Source: Onchocerca volvulus (taxonomy: Eukaryota; Nematoda; Chromadorea; Rhabditida; Onchocercidae). From it: a DNA stretch of 64,000 nt. Made by a program: the position numbers and the translations under genes. How positions within the stretch are numbered: the first letter of the stretch is position 1; every line of letters begins with the position of its first letter. The notes under the pieces were generated by a model. The model was not told the origin of the DNA and did no database searches. It saw nothing but the letters and a program-made list of their open reading frames with translations. Location: contig HG738138.1 in NCBI GenBank assembly GCA_000499405.2, positions 16,593,054-16,657,053 on the forward strand, in the 5' to 3' direction. This document shows, in pieces, positions 49,704 through 62,100 of the stretch.

Positions 49704-52700
49704 GAAAATGGATTTTAAATACATTGAACATTTAAAAAAATAGAGTCCGAAAACAACAAAGTTGTGTCACCTTCAATGCACAACTGAAAGAAACAAGTTG
49801 TTAACATGCAGAAAGATGCGACAGCTTAGAAATTTCAAATTTACATGATAGAATTAAAACAATGTAACAAACTTCTCAAAGCATCATTAATCATATCATT
49901 CTAACTAATTAATTTAATGGTTTCCCATCTTTCAATATCATAATATATCTTTCTTGACAATCAATAGCTTAATTTGGTATGTTAAGTTTAATCTAAAAAG
50001 GAATTAGTTTATAATGCCCAGTACAGACAAATAATCTTTATAATTTTTGAGTTGGATCAGTAAGAGACCTGCAAATTTCAAACTTTTCGCACATTCATTT
50101 TAAAAGCTTTAAAAAGGGAAAAAAAAAAGAAAAGAAAGAAAGCACAAGGAATACCGAAGTATTTTTCATCCGCTGAAAACCCAAACTTTTTTGATTAGAA
50201 AAAAAAGTCTTGAACTAATTTTTAATATAAAAATTTGAGCAAATTGATCAAAATAAATGAACACGAAAGAAAAAGAACCAAAATTTGTTGAATCAAAATT
50301 TCTCTAATTATGCTTACTTATAAAAATCAATCATTTCATTCGTTTCAATTCATAACTAATAAAAAGTAAATATTGAAATGATTGGGATGAAATTGTTCGA
50401 AAAGATATGCAAAATAGAAATAAATAGAAAAAGCTATAAAAGTTTTAAAATTCATTTCTTCTCTTTCCTCTCTCGTATTTTATTCTTTCTCTCTTTCCAA
50501 CTTTTATATGTATATTTTTGCAAATGAATGGATATGAATCAATATTTGTTTAAGCTTATCATTGCTTGTTTAAACATTTTTCAAATAAAAATTCTTAGCA
50601 AAAGGCCTTTTTGGAATGTGTCATACTCGATCGAATTCAAATGCTTAAGAGAATTAAATCGGAAATTGAATTTTACGGCCTCTAAATTACTGAAAGAATT
50701 AAATTTTATCTGCTCATAAATTGGGCTTAGACATTGTTATCAACGAAATGATCGATATGAAAAACATAATGACTGATAAATGGTATAGTAAAGTATAACT
50801 ATACTATTTCAGATTAATAATTTTATTATTGAAAACACATGATGACATCAAGCTTATCTGATCACATCAATTGTAACGCTACAAATGACGTGACCTTAAA
50901 TGCGGATAATTTTTTCGAAGCGATTTGAAAAGTTAGTAATCAAGTGATTGCTTCAGCGCATACAATTAGTAAAGCTATTTTTTAATTGGACTTTTCATTT
51001 GTTTACTAACGAAAAAGCATGAGTAAATGTCAAGAATTAAATAATTAATCTAAAAATTAAGCGGAACAATTTAATATGTTCAAATTCATTTTATTATTTC
51101 ATTTGCATAAATTAATTCAAAAATTGAAGCATGTCCTGGGAATTTCTAACTAATAGCAAAAGAGTGATTGAAGATGAGAATTTTCAACCTTATTAAACCT
51201 TATCCTAAAAGAATGTATGCATAAATGACACAATAATTACCGCTCCAACTATTGATATAAGGAAAACTTTTGGATGATGCATTGAAATATCATCAATTAT
51301 TAATTCGACATTAGTTGGGAAAAACTTTTATTGTTTACATACATTTAAATATTATATTACTGATTATTAATTTGATATCAATTTAATATTTTTGGTAACC
51401 TCCGAATATTCTGATAGCAAAATTTCTTTTTCAGGAATGAGAATTTGAAAAATCAGAAGATACCGCATGTTTCATTGATATATAATCATTGTAATTCCGC
51501 ATTATGCTGAAAATTAGGCGAATGTAAAGCATTGTTTCGTTTTTCTCGGAATTTCTTTTAGCTTTTAGTTTTTTTTCCTTTTTTAGGAAAGAAATTTCAA
51601 TAAAAAACGCGATGAAATCTTTGAAATAATACAAAATATTTTTGCTTCTTTTCGTTCCTTTTTTTTTTCTCCTCGCTAATTTATGCTCATTTGGTTTCAC
51701 GGTATGCGTAAAAAGCCTTTATTCTCCTCAATTCAATACTCGAATGCCTCATTGCTCAAAGGTATTTCAAGCTTGCCTTTTCCATGGTTACCTTTTCAAG
51801 CAAAAATATCGGCCAAGGAAGAAAATAAGCCCGAATCTGACAAAATGGGCAAAAATTTTGAAGATGATCCGAGAAATATTTTCGCATCTTTACGATTATA
51901 AACCTAAAATGGCAATTGCCATTTTGAATGGATAATATGAAGAAGAAGGAGAGGAGAAATGAAAGAAGCAATTTCGTTAACTGACTATAAAAAATGGTTA
52001 AATTACCTTTTCTTAAAATGTTGACGATTGTTGTTTAATCCATGAAACAGAAAATATTCACCATTTAATATGGGCTTTTTTAATTTGCTCGCTTTTTTGT
52101 TTCTTTTTTTTGTTTTTTTTCTTTTTTTTAATTTTTTTTTTTTTTTTTTTTTTTTTTTGTAATTCCCGGCTTATTTCTCATCATAACAATAAATTATGGC
52201 TTTTTTGAAATTAAAAGCCAAAAATGATATGCTAGAGATAAAATAAACTAGTCCGTTATTTGTCTAAGCAAAGAAATATCACGGTAAATTTTTTGTAAAA
52301 TAACGAAATCTTTTCAGTTTAAACTGGTAATTGCAAACAATAAATTCAGCGGATTTATTTATTTATTTTTTGTAAAGAGAAGAATTTTGAAACTCTGGAT
52401 TATGCACGATTTAATTCAGTTAAACATATCGTCAAATGCATTAATTTAGTTAAACATTACGTAGCAGTAATTTCGGTTATCTTGAAAAATTATTAAAAGC
52501 TAAAAATGATATGCTAAAAAGGAATCAAACTTCTTAATTATATATCTAAGTAAGCAAATATTCTGAATAAAATTTTTGTGAAATAATAAATAAATTTATT
52601 TTGGCTATGTTTTCAGACAATGAAAATTTCGAAATTTTGAATTGTGCATAATTAATTGCTCTAATTTAATACATTACATATTACATTTTAGCGACAATTG

Positions 52701-52950
52701 AATATATATACATCTTTACTGATAATATTGCTGAAACCCTCTGAGTAAAAAAAGTAAATTTATTAAATTTTTAAATTAAATCATTCTAAATTTCAATATT
52801 TCGGTTACTAGTTGTTTCAAAATTATAATTCGAACATTATTGTTTATTATGAAGTGATATCTTTGTAATATTTCGACTTTTTCTTCATTTTTGTTGTTAT
52901 TGTAATAGTATAAGTTGATGAGACATAATTAATTCACGATAAATACAGTT
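49704..52950. other. Largely noncoding; overlapping weak frames near 51640-51935
   Basis: AT-rich. At 51683-51901 the plus strand has a 72-codon frame from ATG with an acidic/Lys tail (AKEENKPESDKMGKNFEDD), but the two other overlapping frames (51642-51935 plus, 51756-51971 minus) are equally long, and no clear splice partners are visible. It could be a small gene or chance. Confidence 0.4.
52132..52158. repeat. Poly(T) tract of 27
   Basis: An uninterrupted run of T preceded by other T-rich stretches (52085-52130). It is the longest homopolymer noticed in the window. Confidence 0.9.
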
Positions 52951-52956
52951 TGCATA

Positions 52957-54420
52957 GGTTCATCTTACTCGTCGTCATCAGAAGCAGCTGGTAATGACTG
53001 TCCTCTCTCGAGACACATCTGCTCTCTCTCATGCAATCGAATATAAATTGCTTTGATCAAAACCATCAAATATCCTTATGCCTTTCAATTTTTGACTAAT
53101 TTTCATGCTCCTTCAATGGATGATGTTTTATTCAAAATTGTTTTTCGAAATGAGACAATAATTTATCAAAAGTCATCGGAATGTTATACAATAGCTATAC
53201 ATCATTCTCGAATGCATCTATATAATTAAACAAAATCAATCAAAAAATATAATCGTCATTCCTATAGCTATATATATTAATATATGTATGTATGTATATA
53301 ATTGAAATAAATTAATCACAATATTTCATTTTACATTTTTCCAAATTATACAATCGCTATTTTTACAGCGACACATATAAATAACTATGCATACATTCAT
53401 TCGTATTTATATAGTTGAACTAAGTTAATAAGAATATTTAATCGTCACTTCTGTAGTGATACATATGCAATAATTATATATATTTTAATTTATATAGTTA
53501 AATACTAAGTTATTCATGATATTTAATCATTATAGCGATAAATATATAATAACTATACATACTTTCATTCATACGTATAATTAAACTAGCATTAATCATA
53601 ATATTTAATCGTTATTTTATAATAATATATATACAACGATAAAAGTATTATTTGCAGTTACGTAGCTGAAATTTCATCAAATGTTTCGAAAATTTGTTTA
53701 ATCATTTTTGTTATCGCGAAATGGTCATCGCCGAAATGTTGTCGTAGAACAGTTGTTGTCGTTTTGTGCCAGTGGAGCAATGGCAGCCTGGCCTAGCAAT
53801 TATGCGATTGGCATTTTAAGGAAGGAATTACCAACGGCAACAACATCTGTTCTTTCTACTCTAATTTCATTTCTAAAGTGAAGAATAGATCATCTGGCCA
53901 ATTTCCCAATTAATGCAAATTTGTTCGGCTAATTTCGGTATTTTTTTTTTACCGTAATTTCATTTATCATGCAATTTGATTAAAGTTAAAAAGTTTAATT
54001 TATAAAAAATGCAGATTCGATTAGTTGCACGAAAAGATTATACCTTTCTGATATCAGTCATAGAAGGATATATTATAACATTGGTACATTAGTTTTAATT
54101 ACTTCAGCTTTATTTTTTGAATACTTAAGAAGCTTAGAAATAGTTAATTACTTTTTGAAATGCAAACTTTAACTCTGGGCATTGCAAGATGAATACCAGA
54201 GAAGGTCAAAGAATGGAGAAATACTATGTTTAGCATAAATAAGCTTTAAGTAATCACTGACAAACGTAATGCATCCATGCTAATTGCACTGGTCCATTGT
54301 GAGTTAGGATGGGATATTGAGAAACGTTTGTCGACCTCGGATGACCTTTTTTCCCCTTCCATTGGTCCACCTGCCTCAATGTCTCACTCCTCCTATTATC
54401 AATACAACCATTATGAGTGA
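52957..54420. other. Cluster of GC-richer islands with unresolved coding-like frames
   Basis: Three islands stand out from the AT-rich background: 52957-53075, 53702-53881 and 54250-54500. Plus-strand frames: 52957-53046 (Ser-rich, then SRHICSLSCNRI), 53702-53881 (59 codons, VVVEQLLSFCASGAMAAW), and 54277-54420 (ATG, 47 codons, ending YYQYNHYE). Minus-strand frames: 53075-52965 (RLHEREQMCLERGQSLPA, ending DDDE and TAA), and in 54534-54420 one containing NDVCAFCGGDLDMERQM, which resembles the start of a zinc-binding motif. Both strands look plausible and donors/acceptors are weak, so I cannot assign a gene model. The middle island can also form a GCCAG/CTGGC hairpin. Confidence 0.35.
53245..53640. 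repeat. Degenerate tandem repeat, about five copies, period 82-99 bp
   Basis: Each copy contains ATATTTAATCGTCATT (or a close variant), then TATAGCGATACATATA, then ACTATACATACATTCATTC. Copies of the AATCGtnAtT core start near 53252, 53351, 53440, 53526 and 53608. Confidence 0.8.
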
Positions 54421-54907
54421 CCGACCATCTGCCGTTCCATGTCCAAATCACCACCGCAAAATGCACAGACATCATTTTGAAATGAAATTCTTGCAACATC
54501 AAAAATATATCTCATAAAATTTAACCGTTCCAATTAAAAGACTAAAATTGATTTGGAACTTTAAAACCTATTATTATCTTTCACCTTTAGCAATGGTATC
54601 ATTACTCCTGTGCTATATATAAACTAATCTGATCACTATAATTCATATACTAACAATAACAACACAACACTTAATTACAATCATTATCAAATAGCGATAA
54701 TAATGATTATGATTGGATAGTTTTTAACAATAATAATAGTAGGAATGGAAATTGAATGAGACAGAAAAGCGTATTATGCAATCAAAATTTTCGTTTTCCT
54801 CAAAGTGCTACGAACATGATAATTCAATAATGTATTAATTCAATTTGTTAACATATTTTAAAGTCTGGAATTGATAGTTTGGAATAATAATTCATAATTC
54901 CACGCGA

Positions 54908-54979
54908 TCCTCGGTAGTATAGTGGTGAGTATCCGCGCCTGTCACGTGCGAGACCCGGGTTCGATTCCCGGTCGGGGAG
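54908..54979 (+). tRNA. tRNA-Asp (anticodon GUC)
   Basis: 72 nt, a full cloverleaf. The acceptor stem TCCTCGG pairs with TCGGGGA plus discriminator G. The D arm is TAGTATAGTGGTGAGTA. The anticodon arm is CGCGC-CTGTCAC-GTGCG with GTC in the loop centre and one G.T pair. The T arm is CCGGG-TTCGATT-CCCGG, perfectly paired. A TTTT terminator lies about 13 nt downstream. The sequence closely matches animal tRNA-Asp. No intron. Confidence 0.97.
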
Positions 54980-55391
54980 TTGTAGCACCTTTTGCATAAC
55001 ACTGCTATGGGATTATTATTAATGTGAGATTAATAATGGCTCAACCATTTTTAAATCATGATTAAAAGGATAGGAAATAGTTTCGTTGGAATTTCCAATT
55101 TTTTACGTTAACAAACAGAAAATTTAGCAAAACAATGCCAAAGCTTTCCACGTTTAACCACTGCGGCCAGATTTCACTTTGTTTTCTGAACACAAACCAT
55201 GCAACGGTTGAGCTTGAGTCTCCTGCTCAGGCGCCATCTATTTTCAGAGCTGGTTGATTTGACAGATGAGTTGTTACACACTCCTTGGTCGTTTCCAATC
55301 TCCATAATCAACATACTTCAAAAACTTAAAAATTTATTACTCGAAATGGAAATTTGATACTACAATTTTAATTACTGATAATATAATGTTG

Positions 55392-55463
55392 TCCTTGGTA
55401 GTATAGTGGTGAGTATCCGTGCCTGTCATGCGCGAGACCCGGGTTCGATTCCGGGCCCGGGGG
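55392..55463 (+). tRNA. Second tRNA-Asp (GUC) copy, probably degenerate
   Basis: 72 nt and about 85% identical to the copy at 54908. The anticodon arm CGTGC-CTGTCAT-GCGCG still folds and carries GTC. The T stem is CCGGG/CCGGG, leaving a G-G clash in the middle, where the first copy has CCCGG on the 3' side. The acceptor stem (TCCTTGG with CCCGGGG) has one T-C mismatch and a T.G closing pair. Box A and box B are intact, so it may still be transcribed. It is either a tRNA-derived pseudogene or a weakly functional copy. Confidence 0.75.
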
Positions 55464-55966
55464 TGCGGAGTTTTGTTTAAAAATGGTAAACCTGCTTTCT
55501 TATTTCTTTTCCTTTTTTTTGATTATTATTACAATGGCCAAAATTGAAATTTCGAATTTTTAAAAACGAAAAAAAAAGGAAGAAAAATAGATTATGTCAA
55601 ATACTCGATCAGTTACGCAATGATTAGTATGAGAAATTTGCAGCTGTTCCATTGAAGAAAGAATGGATCAGGAGATTGGAGGAGGAGAGGAGATAATAAC
55701 GATGATCGCTTACGTAATATCCGAAGGATCATTCACACTCCCTAATGAAAGGTCATTAATTAAGGATGGGAAAGAAAAAGACGGTAATTTGTACAGATCA
55801 TTACCGTATCATTTTGACAACTGCTCGTTCGTTTCTTTTCATAAATGAATGTGTCTCTTGGGAAACTTTCCTTTTGATTCAAAAAATAAATAAATAAATA
55901 AATGAATAAAAACGAAAAAAAAAGGAGAAAATTTAATTTATCTCGGGGCATCAAAAGTTACGATTG

Positions 55967-56215
55967 TGATGGTAATGATATAATGGTGATAACGACGATG
56001 GTGATGACGACATCTTGTTGATGAAATGATGTTGATAATGATATGCTAATGACACATTGATAATGATGATATACTGATATGAAGATAATGTATTGTCGGT
56101 GTGCTAATGCTGATGATGATGATGATGATAATAATAATGATACTAATGATGAAAATAATGATATTGATGATGATCATCATCGTCATCATCGGTGTACTTT
56201 ATTATCATCATTGTC
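55967..56215. repeat. GAT/ATG-type degenerate simple repeat
   Basis: Mixed GATGATGAT, GATAATGA and TGATGACGA units. The end (56160-56215) turns into the reverse complement (CATCATCGTCATCATC), giving an imperfect inverted repeat that could fold back. Confidence 0.85.
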
Positions 56216-57957
56216 ATTAACATACTAAAAACCAATTTTTTGCTGTAAATACTGCAAATTAGAAATATATGTCATTTGTCCTTGTTTTTTTTTTTTTTTT
56301 TGCTAGCAAATGTTCAAATTTCAGTTTTTTTTCTCTTCGAATTTTCTTCCTTTTTTTTTTTTTTCGATAGTAATTTAGAATAAATAGCAGAAAAGTAAAT
56401 GCAGTAAAGCTATGCATGATTGATAACAATGCATGATAGTTTATTCCATCGTGACAAAGAATGTCATATGGTGCGATATGGATTACATTAACTGCCGAGA
56501 ACAGATTGCTTATAAATCTTCCAGTTGTCCTCATCCAAGTCATTTCATACAACAAATGCCATTAGACTTCTTCATCCAGTAATGATTGAACATATGGAAT
56601 GGAATAGAATTAGAAAAAGAATTCAAAAGGGAACGGATTTTCAATAGAATCATATTTCCGACTTTCGCGCAATCTGGTCTAATCTTCCGGACAACATTAA
56701 TGCAGCAATGTGTCACTTCTGATGGTTAAAGGTCAAGAATAAATTGACCAAATTTTTTCGATCTTTTGGTATTATTCATTCAACTTTTTTATAATTTCTA
56801 CAGATATCATGGCAATAATTTCCTTCTTCTTTATCGCATAGATTAAAGCGCTCGTTGAAACGAATGATTGTAAGAAGACGAATGAATTAAACTTATATAT
56901 ATGTATATAAAATGAATACCACAGCTGTTTCAAGATAAGAATGATAATAGAAAAGTTCAAAACCAAATAACTAATATTTTAAAAGCGCCTTTTGAAATTA
57001 ATTTATCAGTTATAGAGGAAATTAACAAATTTCTTGGAGAATAAGAGAAGGATAATGAGAAGGAGTTATTGAAATTTTTATTTGAATTGGATTTTCGATA
57101 AAACTCAAAAATTCAAACTGCAAGCAAATTGTTGAACTTCTTCAAATTTAGTTAACAATTAATTTATTAATCACAATTTGATTAATCTGTAACTGAGATT
57201 AATAATTTTTTTTTCCTGAGGAAAGTAGTTAATTTAAATCAACTTGTAACCAAATTTTAAATTGTTAAATTACAATTCTACTGAATCTTCTCTGCAAATT
57301 TCCTCAATAGCTTAAAAAAAGAAAAAAAAGAAGGATCAGTAAATTTAAATCATATTTAAATCTTGAAACTTGGATAAATCCGGAAAATCCAGATATTTAA
57401 ATCAAATTTTTCTTACTCATTCAAAGCATTGACCGAATAGTATTTAATCAATTTCTCGCCTTTTTCAATTGCTTAAATAGTCAAGCAAGAGGATTTTTAA
57501 ATGAATCCATCCAGATGGCATCTGAAATTTTGAACGGATTTTCAAAATTCTTTTGATCTTTTCTTTTTTTATTTCTCAAATTTAAATTTCAGTTTTGATA
57601 AGTCAAAATCATTAACATAATTATGCATGAAAAACGAAGCTAAAAATCGGAATTTTCTTTTTCCTTTTTCGATAATTAATTTTGAGGATATTTGGATGGA
57701 TGAAATTTTGAACCGCCTTCAAACAAATCATTGAATAATGATTGGATGAGATATAGGGAATGGATAGATTGAGAAACCAAGATGGGTTAATCTTGTTGGT
57801 TGGGTAGAATCGAATTGGGTGGAGCAAAACTATAAATATCTTCTCGTCTTCCAGCAAACTGTCAACGAAATTACTGAGTGGAAAAGGGTGGAGGAATACG
57901 GTGTGGATAATGTTAAACTTAATTATGGGTAAAAGATAAGGTAATAATCTTATATAA

Positions 57958-58450
57958 TTTTTGGGTAACTAATTTTTTGAGACAAAAAGTACTAGGAAAT
58001 GTTAACGTTTCCCGGAAAAAATTCTGTAATGATTTCATTGTATTAATTTCTTTCCGCTTTCTTCGGGATGTTTATTCTTATTGCAGTGTTAGAGGCATTT
58101 TATATTTACTTATGGGCAAGAGAGATTTATAACAAGACATAATTTAGCGAAGATTTTTGGGTAACTTTCAGAAATTTCAATGTTTTCTGAAAAAAATTTT
58201 CGATAATTTTGCTGTGTTATTTTGTTTTTCTTTTTTTAGATATTTTTATTGCAATGTTAGAAACATATTCATATTCTGAATAAAAAACATTTGTGATCAG
58301 AACATAATTCAACCAGATTTTTGGATAACTCTAAGAGATTTCACTTCAGTCTTTTAATATTTTGCGAAAAAAATTCCGCAACAATTTCATTATATTACTT
58401 TTATTCATTTCCTCCGAAATATTCCTAATTTTGTATATCTTTTTATTCAA
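57958..58450. repeat. Degenerate tandem repeat of three copies, about 165-195 bp each
   Basis: Copies begin with TTTTTGGGTAACT or TTTTTGGATAACT near 57958, 58155 and 58318. Each continues with AGAnATTTCAnT, a run such as CGGAAAAAATTCnGnAA, ATTTCATTGTATTA, a T-rich stretch, CGGGATGTTTATTCTTATT or a variant, and TTGCAnTGTTAGA. The array sits 0.65 kb upstream of the egl-46 start codon. Confidence 0.75.
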
Positions 58451-59103
58451 ATAAATTTTTTATTCATATTAGGGGCAGAAAATTTTCTAAAATTTTTGCA
58501 AGATGTCTCGCAGTTAAACAGATACTCTTAACTGATTTACACTTTTTCTAATATAATTTATATCTTAAGATCATTTCAATGATATTTCAAATCATTGCAG
58601 TATCTTCAGCTAATATGCTCTTTTCATCGGTACATTGGCATATATAATATTAGTATTTTGAATTTTTCCCTTACAAAAATTCTTTGTTCATTTTTTTAAT
58701 TTTTAGCAAAAAAAAATTTAATTATTAGCAAATCTTTATTATCTTTAACTTAATTTCTAATTTTATGATTCGAAACTATTACTATTTGTTCGTTTTTAAA
58801 TTGACGGATAAATAACGGATGCTTTGTGCATTTTTATTACTTTTCCAAGCTTGTATTCTATCTGTTCAATTATACCGTATTCAATCTAAAAATCTTATTC
58901 TTGTGCTATGTCGAATTTCAGCGCCTTCTCCTTAACTTCATATAAACATGAAATTTCATTTATTATAACAAAAATTTTTGCAGGATTTGAAATCGTATGG
59001 TCGATATTGAATTATTTTTTTGAAACAATAAAATTGGTATTGGAAGTATGCATGTTAAAGCAGTTTGTTATAAACTGATGATTTAACGTGAAATTCTGAC
59101 AGA

Positions 59104-62100
59104 ATGTCTATGAGTGATTTCTTGGTGCAACGTATTTTGGGCCTTAGGCCATCACCATCAGAAGCACGTACAAGTACCACAAATGAACGGAATGAATCGG
59201 CATTAACAGTACCAAAGGTACCATCAGGATTGCAGGATCCTTATTTTACCACCAGTGGTCTTACAAGTCCAATGATCGATTATGCGATAACGTTGCAATT
59301 AATGCAACTGCAAATGTTTTGTCAACCAGGCCTATTAAATTCATTTCTGAATCAAATGGCTGCAGTGGGATTAGCCATAAATAATAGCTTGAACAAGGTA
59401 CAATCAAGTAATGATAAATGAACAGATCAAGGAAAAATATGGTACCATTAATTAAATGGTACCATATTTCGAATGACGTTTTAAAATTTTTTACTCTGAA
59501 TTTTTACGGTTATATTTAATAATAACAGAACTTTTATTGATTGCAAAGTTTACAGCTATAGATCGAATATTTGAAGTTTCCGCTTTAAAATATTTCTTTG
59601 ACTTGGCAGAAGAAATTTTCAGTTTAAGAATTTAAAGAAATGAAAGAAATAATTCAAGTTTAGAAATAAAAACTTCTTTTCGTTTCTTTCAAAAATTTTT
59701 GTTTAATTTCTCGCGTTTTTTGTTTAACTAATAGAAATTTTATCTAAACGTCACAGTTCATAATGCTTCACTTTCCGTAATAATTAATGTATGCAAATAA
59801 ATCCATCGTTCAAATTCGCGTTTTTCAAATAATGATTACCAAATTTGTAACGATTAATAGTTAGCGACTTTGTCAAACAATAATTGCTACTTAAAAATCA
59901 ATTACATGCTGCAATCTTATGATGAAATTTGGCAAAGCAATAATTATTTATTTTATCAAATAGTTATTTGATAAAATATGAAATGAATTGAAATAAGATA
60001 AATAAAATAATAGGTGACATCACCAGTTGAAACATCAACGAATAGTTGCCTGATCCCAACACGTGAACGTAAACGACTTGCATCACGTTGTTCTGATGAT
60101 CTGTCTTCGAAGCGAATTAAGGTAGCACGACGTTTGGTAGATGATTCGGAAACAAACTCACCCGTTTCGGGAATGTTTATAAAAGTATGTTTATTAATTA
60201 ATAGTAATTGTAAGATTAAGATAGTAAATATCGTAGCAGATCATTTAGCAAAAAACAAGTTGATTAAGTAAAATTATTCCAACTGCGTGAAATAAAATGA
60301 CGAAGTATAGAATTTTGCATGAAGAAATTCCTGCAAAGAGCTATAAAATCAAAAGTAAAATAGTTTTTAGAAGATTGAATATTTTGTAGAAAAAAGAAAA
60401 TGGAACAAAATATAAACAAACGAAAGTAATGATGAATCTTCATTTAGCTAGAAAAAAGAACATGGATTATTAAAATTTGAGAAGAAACCAATTATTAATG
60501 TTCAATACTTTCAGAAAATAAGAAAAATAACTCATCATTCCAAAAAAATGGTTCAATTTTTTAATTTTTCTCCAAAACTTTTTTTTTTTTAGTAAGAACT
60601 GTTAAAGTGTTAAATAGTTGATCAAATTTTGAAATTTTTAAATTAAAGTCTAACAAATCTATAGGAAGCATCATCTTTACCACCAGCTGATGAGCTACAA
60701 GCAGCTGCGGATTTGGATGAAACCGCTGTTTTTGTCAATGTTTCCGAGGAAAGTCGCCGTAAAATTGAACAAATCACCAATGTAATTGGCGACTGCATAT
60801 GTGCCTTGTGCAAAGTATTCATTTAATTAATAGTATAGGTTTAATTCACTTGATTAACGAAATTTAATTGGTTAATTATACTCAACTGATTATTTAACTA
60901 TTATTTCTTGCATGTATTTACTTGAAGATTACTTAATTATTTCAAATATCTTTCTTTTTTCTTTTTTTTTACGCCCATTTTTCTGCTTCAACTTATAGAG
61001 GAATGTGACAAATTACAAAATTCATCAAACTTTATTCTTAAATATTATTTTCCTATGGGATACAAAAATTTAACAATAATTTGCCATGTGTAAACAATAG
61101 TTGATAAAAATAGCCAAAATTTATTAGGTTCGGTATGATGATGTATTTCGGTTGGCACAACATCGCTGTCCACGTATTATTCACGAGGAATATCGCTGTC
61201 CAGAATGTGATAAGGTTATCATTTCCGTATTAAATCTTGTAGCATTATCAAATTTATCGATTTATACGACTGATTATACCGCAATTGCATGCTAAATAAG
61301 ATAAAACACCTTTTTTTTTTTTTTTTTTTTTTGAGAAACTATTCATATTATTAATCGACCAAATCATTCCATTTATTGAATTACTCTCAATGATGTTCCT
61401 TTTCTTTCTATATATGTGTTTAAAACTTTTCATTTTAAACTTTTGGGCTTTTTTTCTGCAAGCGTACGGGAAAATTTTTCATTTTAGCACTTTTTTTTTT
61501 TCATTTGACATATTAATTACATTTTCTGTTGATTTATGCGCGAAAAAAGCAGAAAAAAATTATTTGAAATTACAACATGTAGATAAAAAGAGTAACATGA
61601 AAATTCTTCATTTTCAAAGCCAAATAAATTATTCCGTCTTTTTCTTTTTTTTTTTTTTTTTTTTTGACAGGAGTAGTTAACTAAGAATATAATCAAATAT
61701 GTCCTCAAGTATGACTAACAATTCATAGCATTCTGAACCGGCCGACCGCTTGTTTCCTCGTTCATCTCATCCAGAATCCATAATTAAGTGGCAGGTGCAT
61801 GCGGGAATGGATATGGTTGATTTAAGCCTGTCTCGTCGAATAGGGAGCCAATTTCGGCAAGCAATTGCAACTGAAATGGCGATAAGTGTCTGCTTGAATG
61901 TCTTGCGAAAACATATCACAACATTTGATGAGGGAATTTTGAAAAGAATGAAAAAGAAGGATACGTTAGAATGATACTTCTTGACCTTACCACCCACTGA
62001 TATTGCTTGTTTTTTTTTTCCGTTCTCTTTTAATTTTTGAAGTACCATTAGCATTTCTATCATTACCACCCGTTGCCTAATAAATCTTTCATGAGTACGC

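Larger units (their letters stand above)
55464..59103. other. Intergenic upstream of egl-46, no gene recognised
   Basis: The stretch contains the GAT simple repeat and the tandem repeat listed separately, plus AT-rich sequence. Frames at 55663-55848 (plus) and 56259-56555 (minus) lack coding character or splice partners. The last 1-2 kb probably holds the egl-46 promoter. Confidence 0.6.

Noticed and set aside
51642..51971. Three overlapping frames of 71-97 codons on both strands
   Set aside because: Mutually incompatible, without initiating ATG in the longest one and without clear splice partners; kept only as a note in the intergenic entry.
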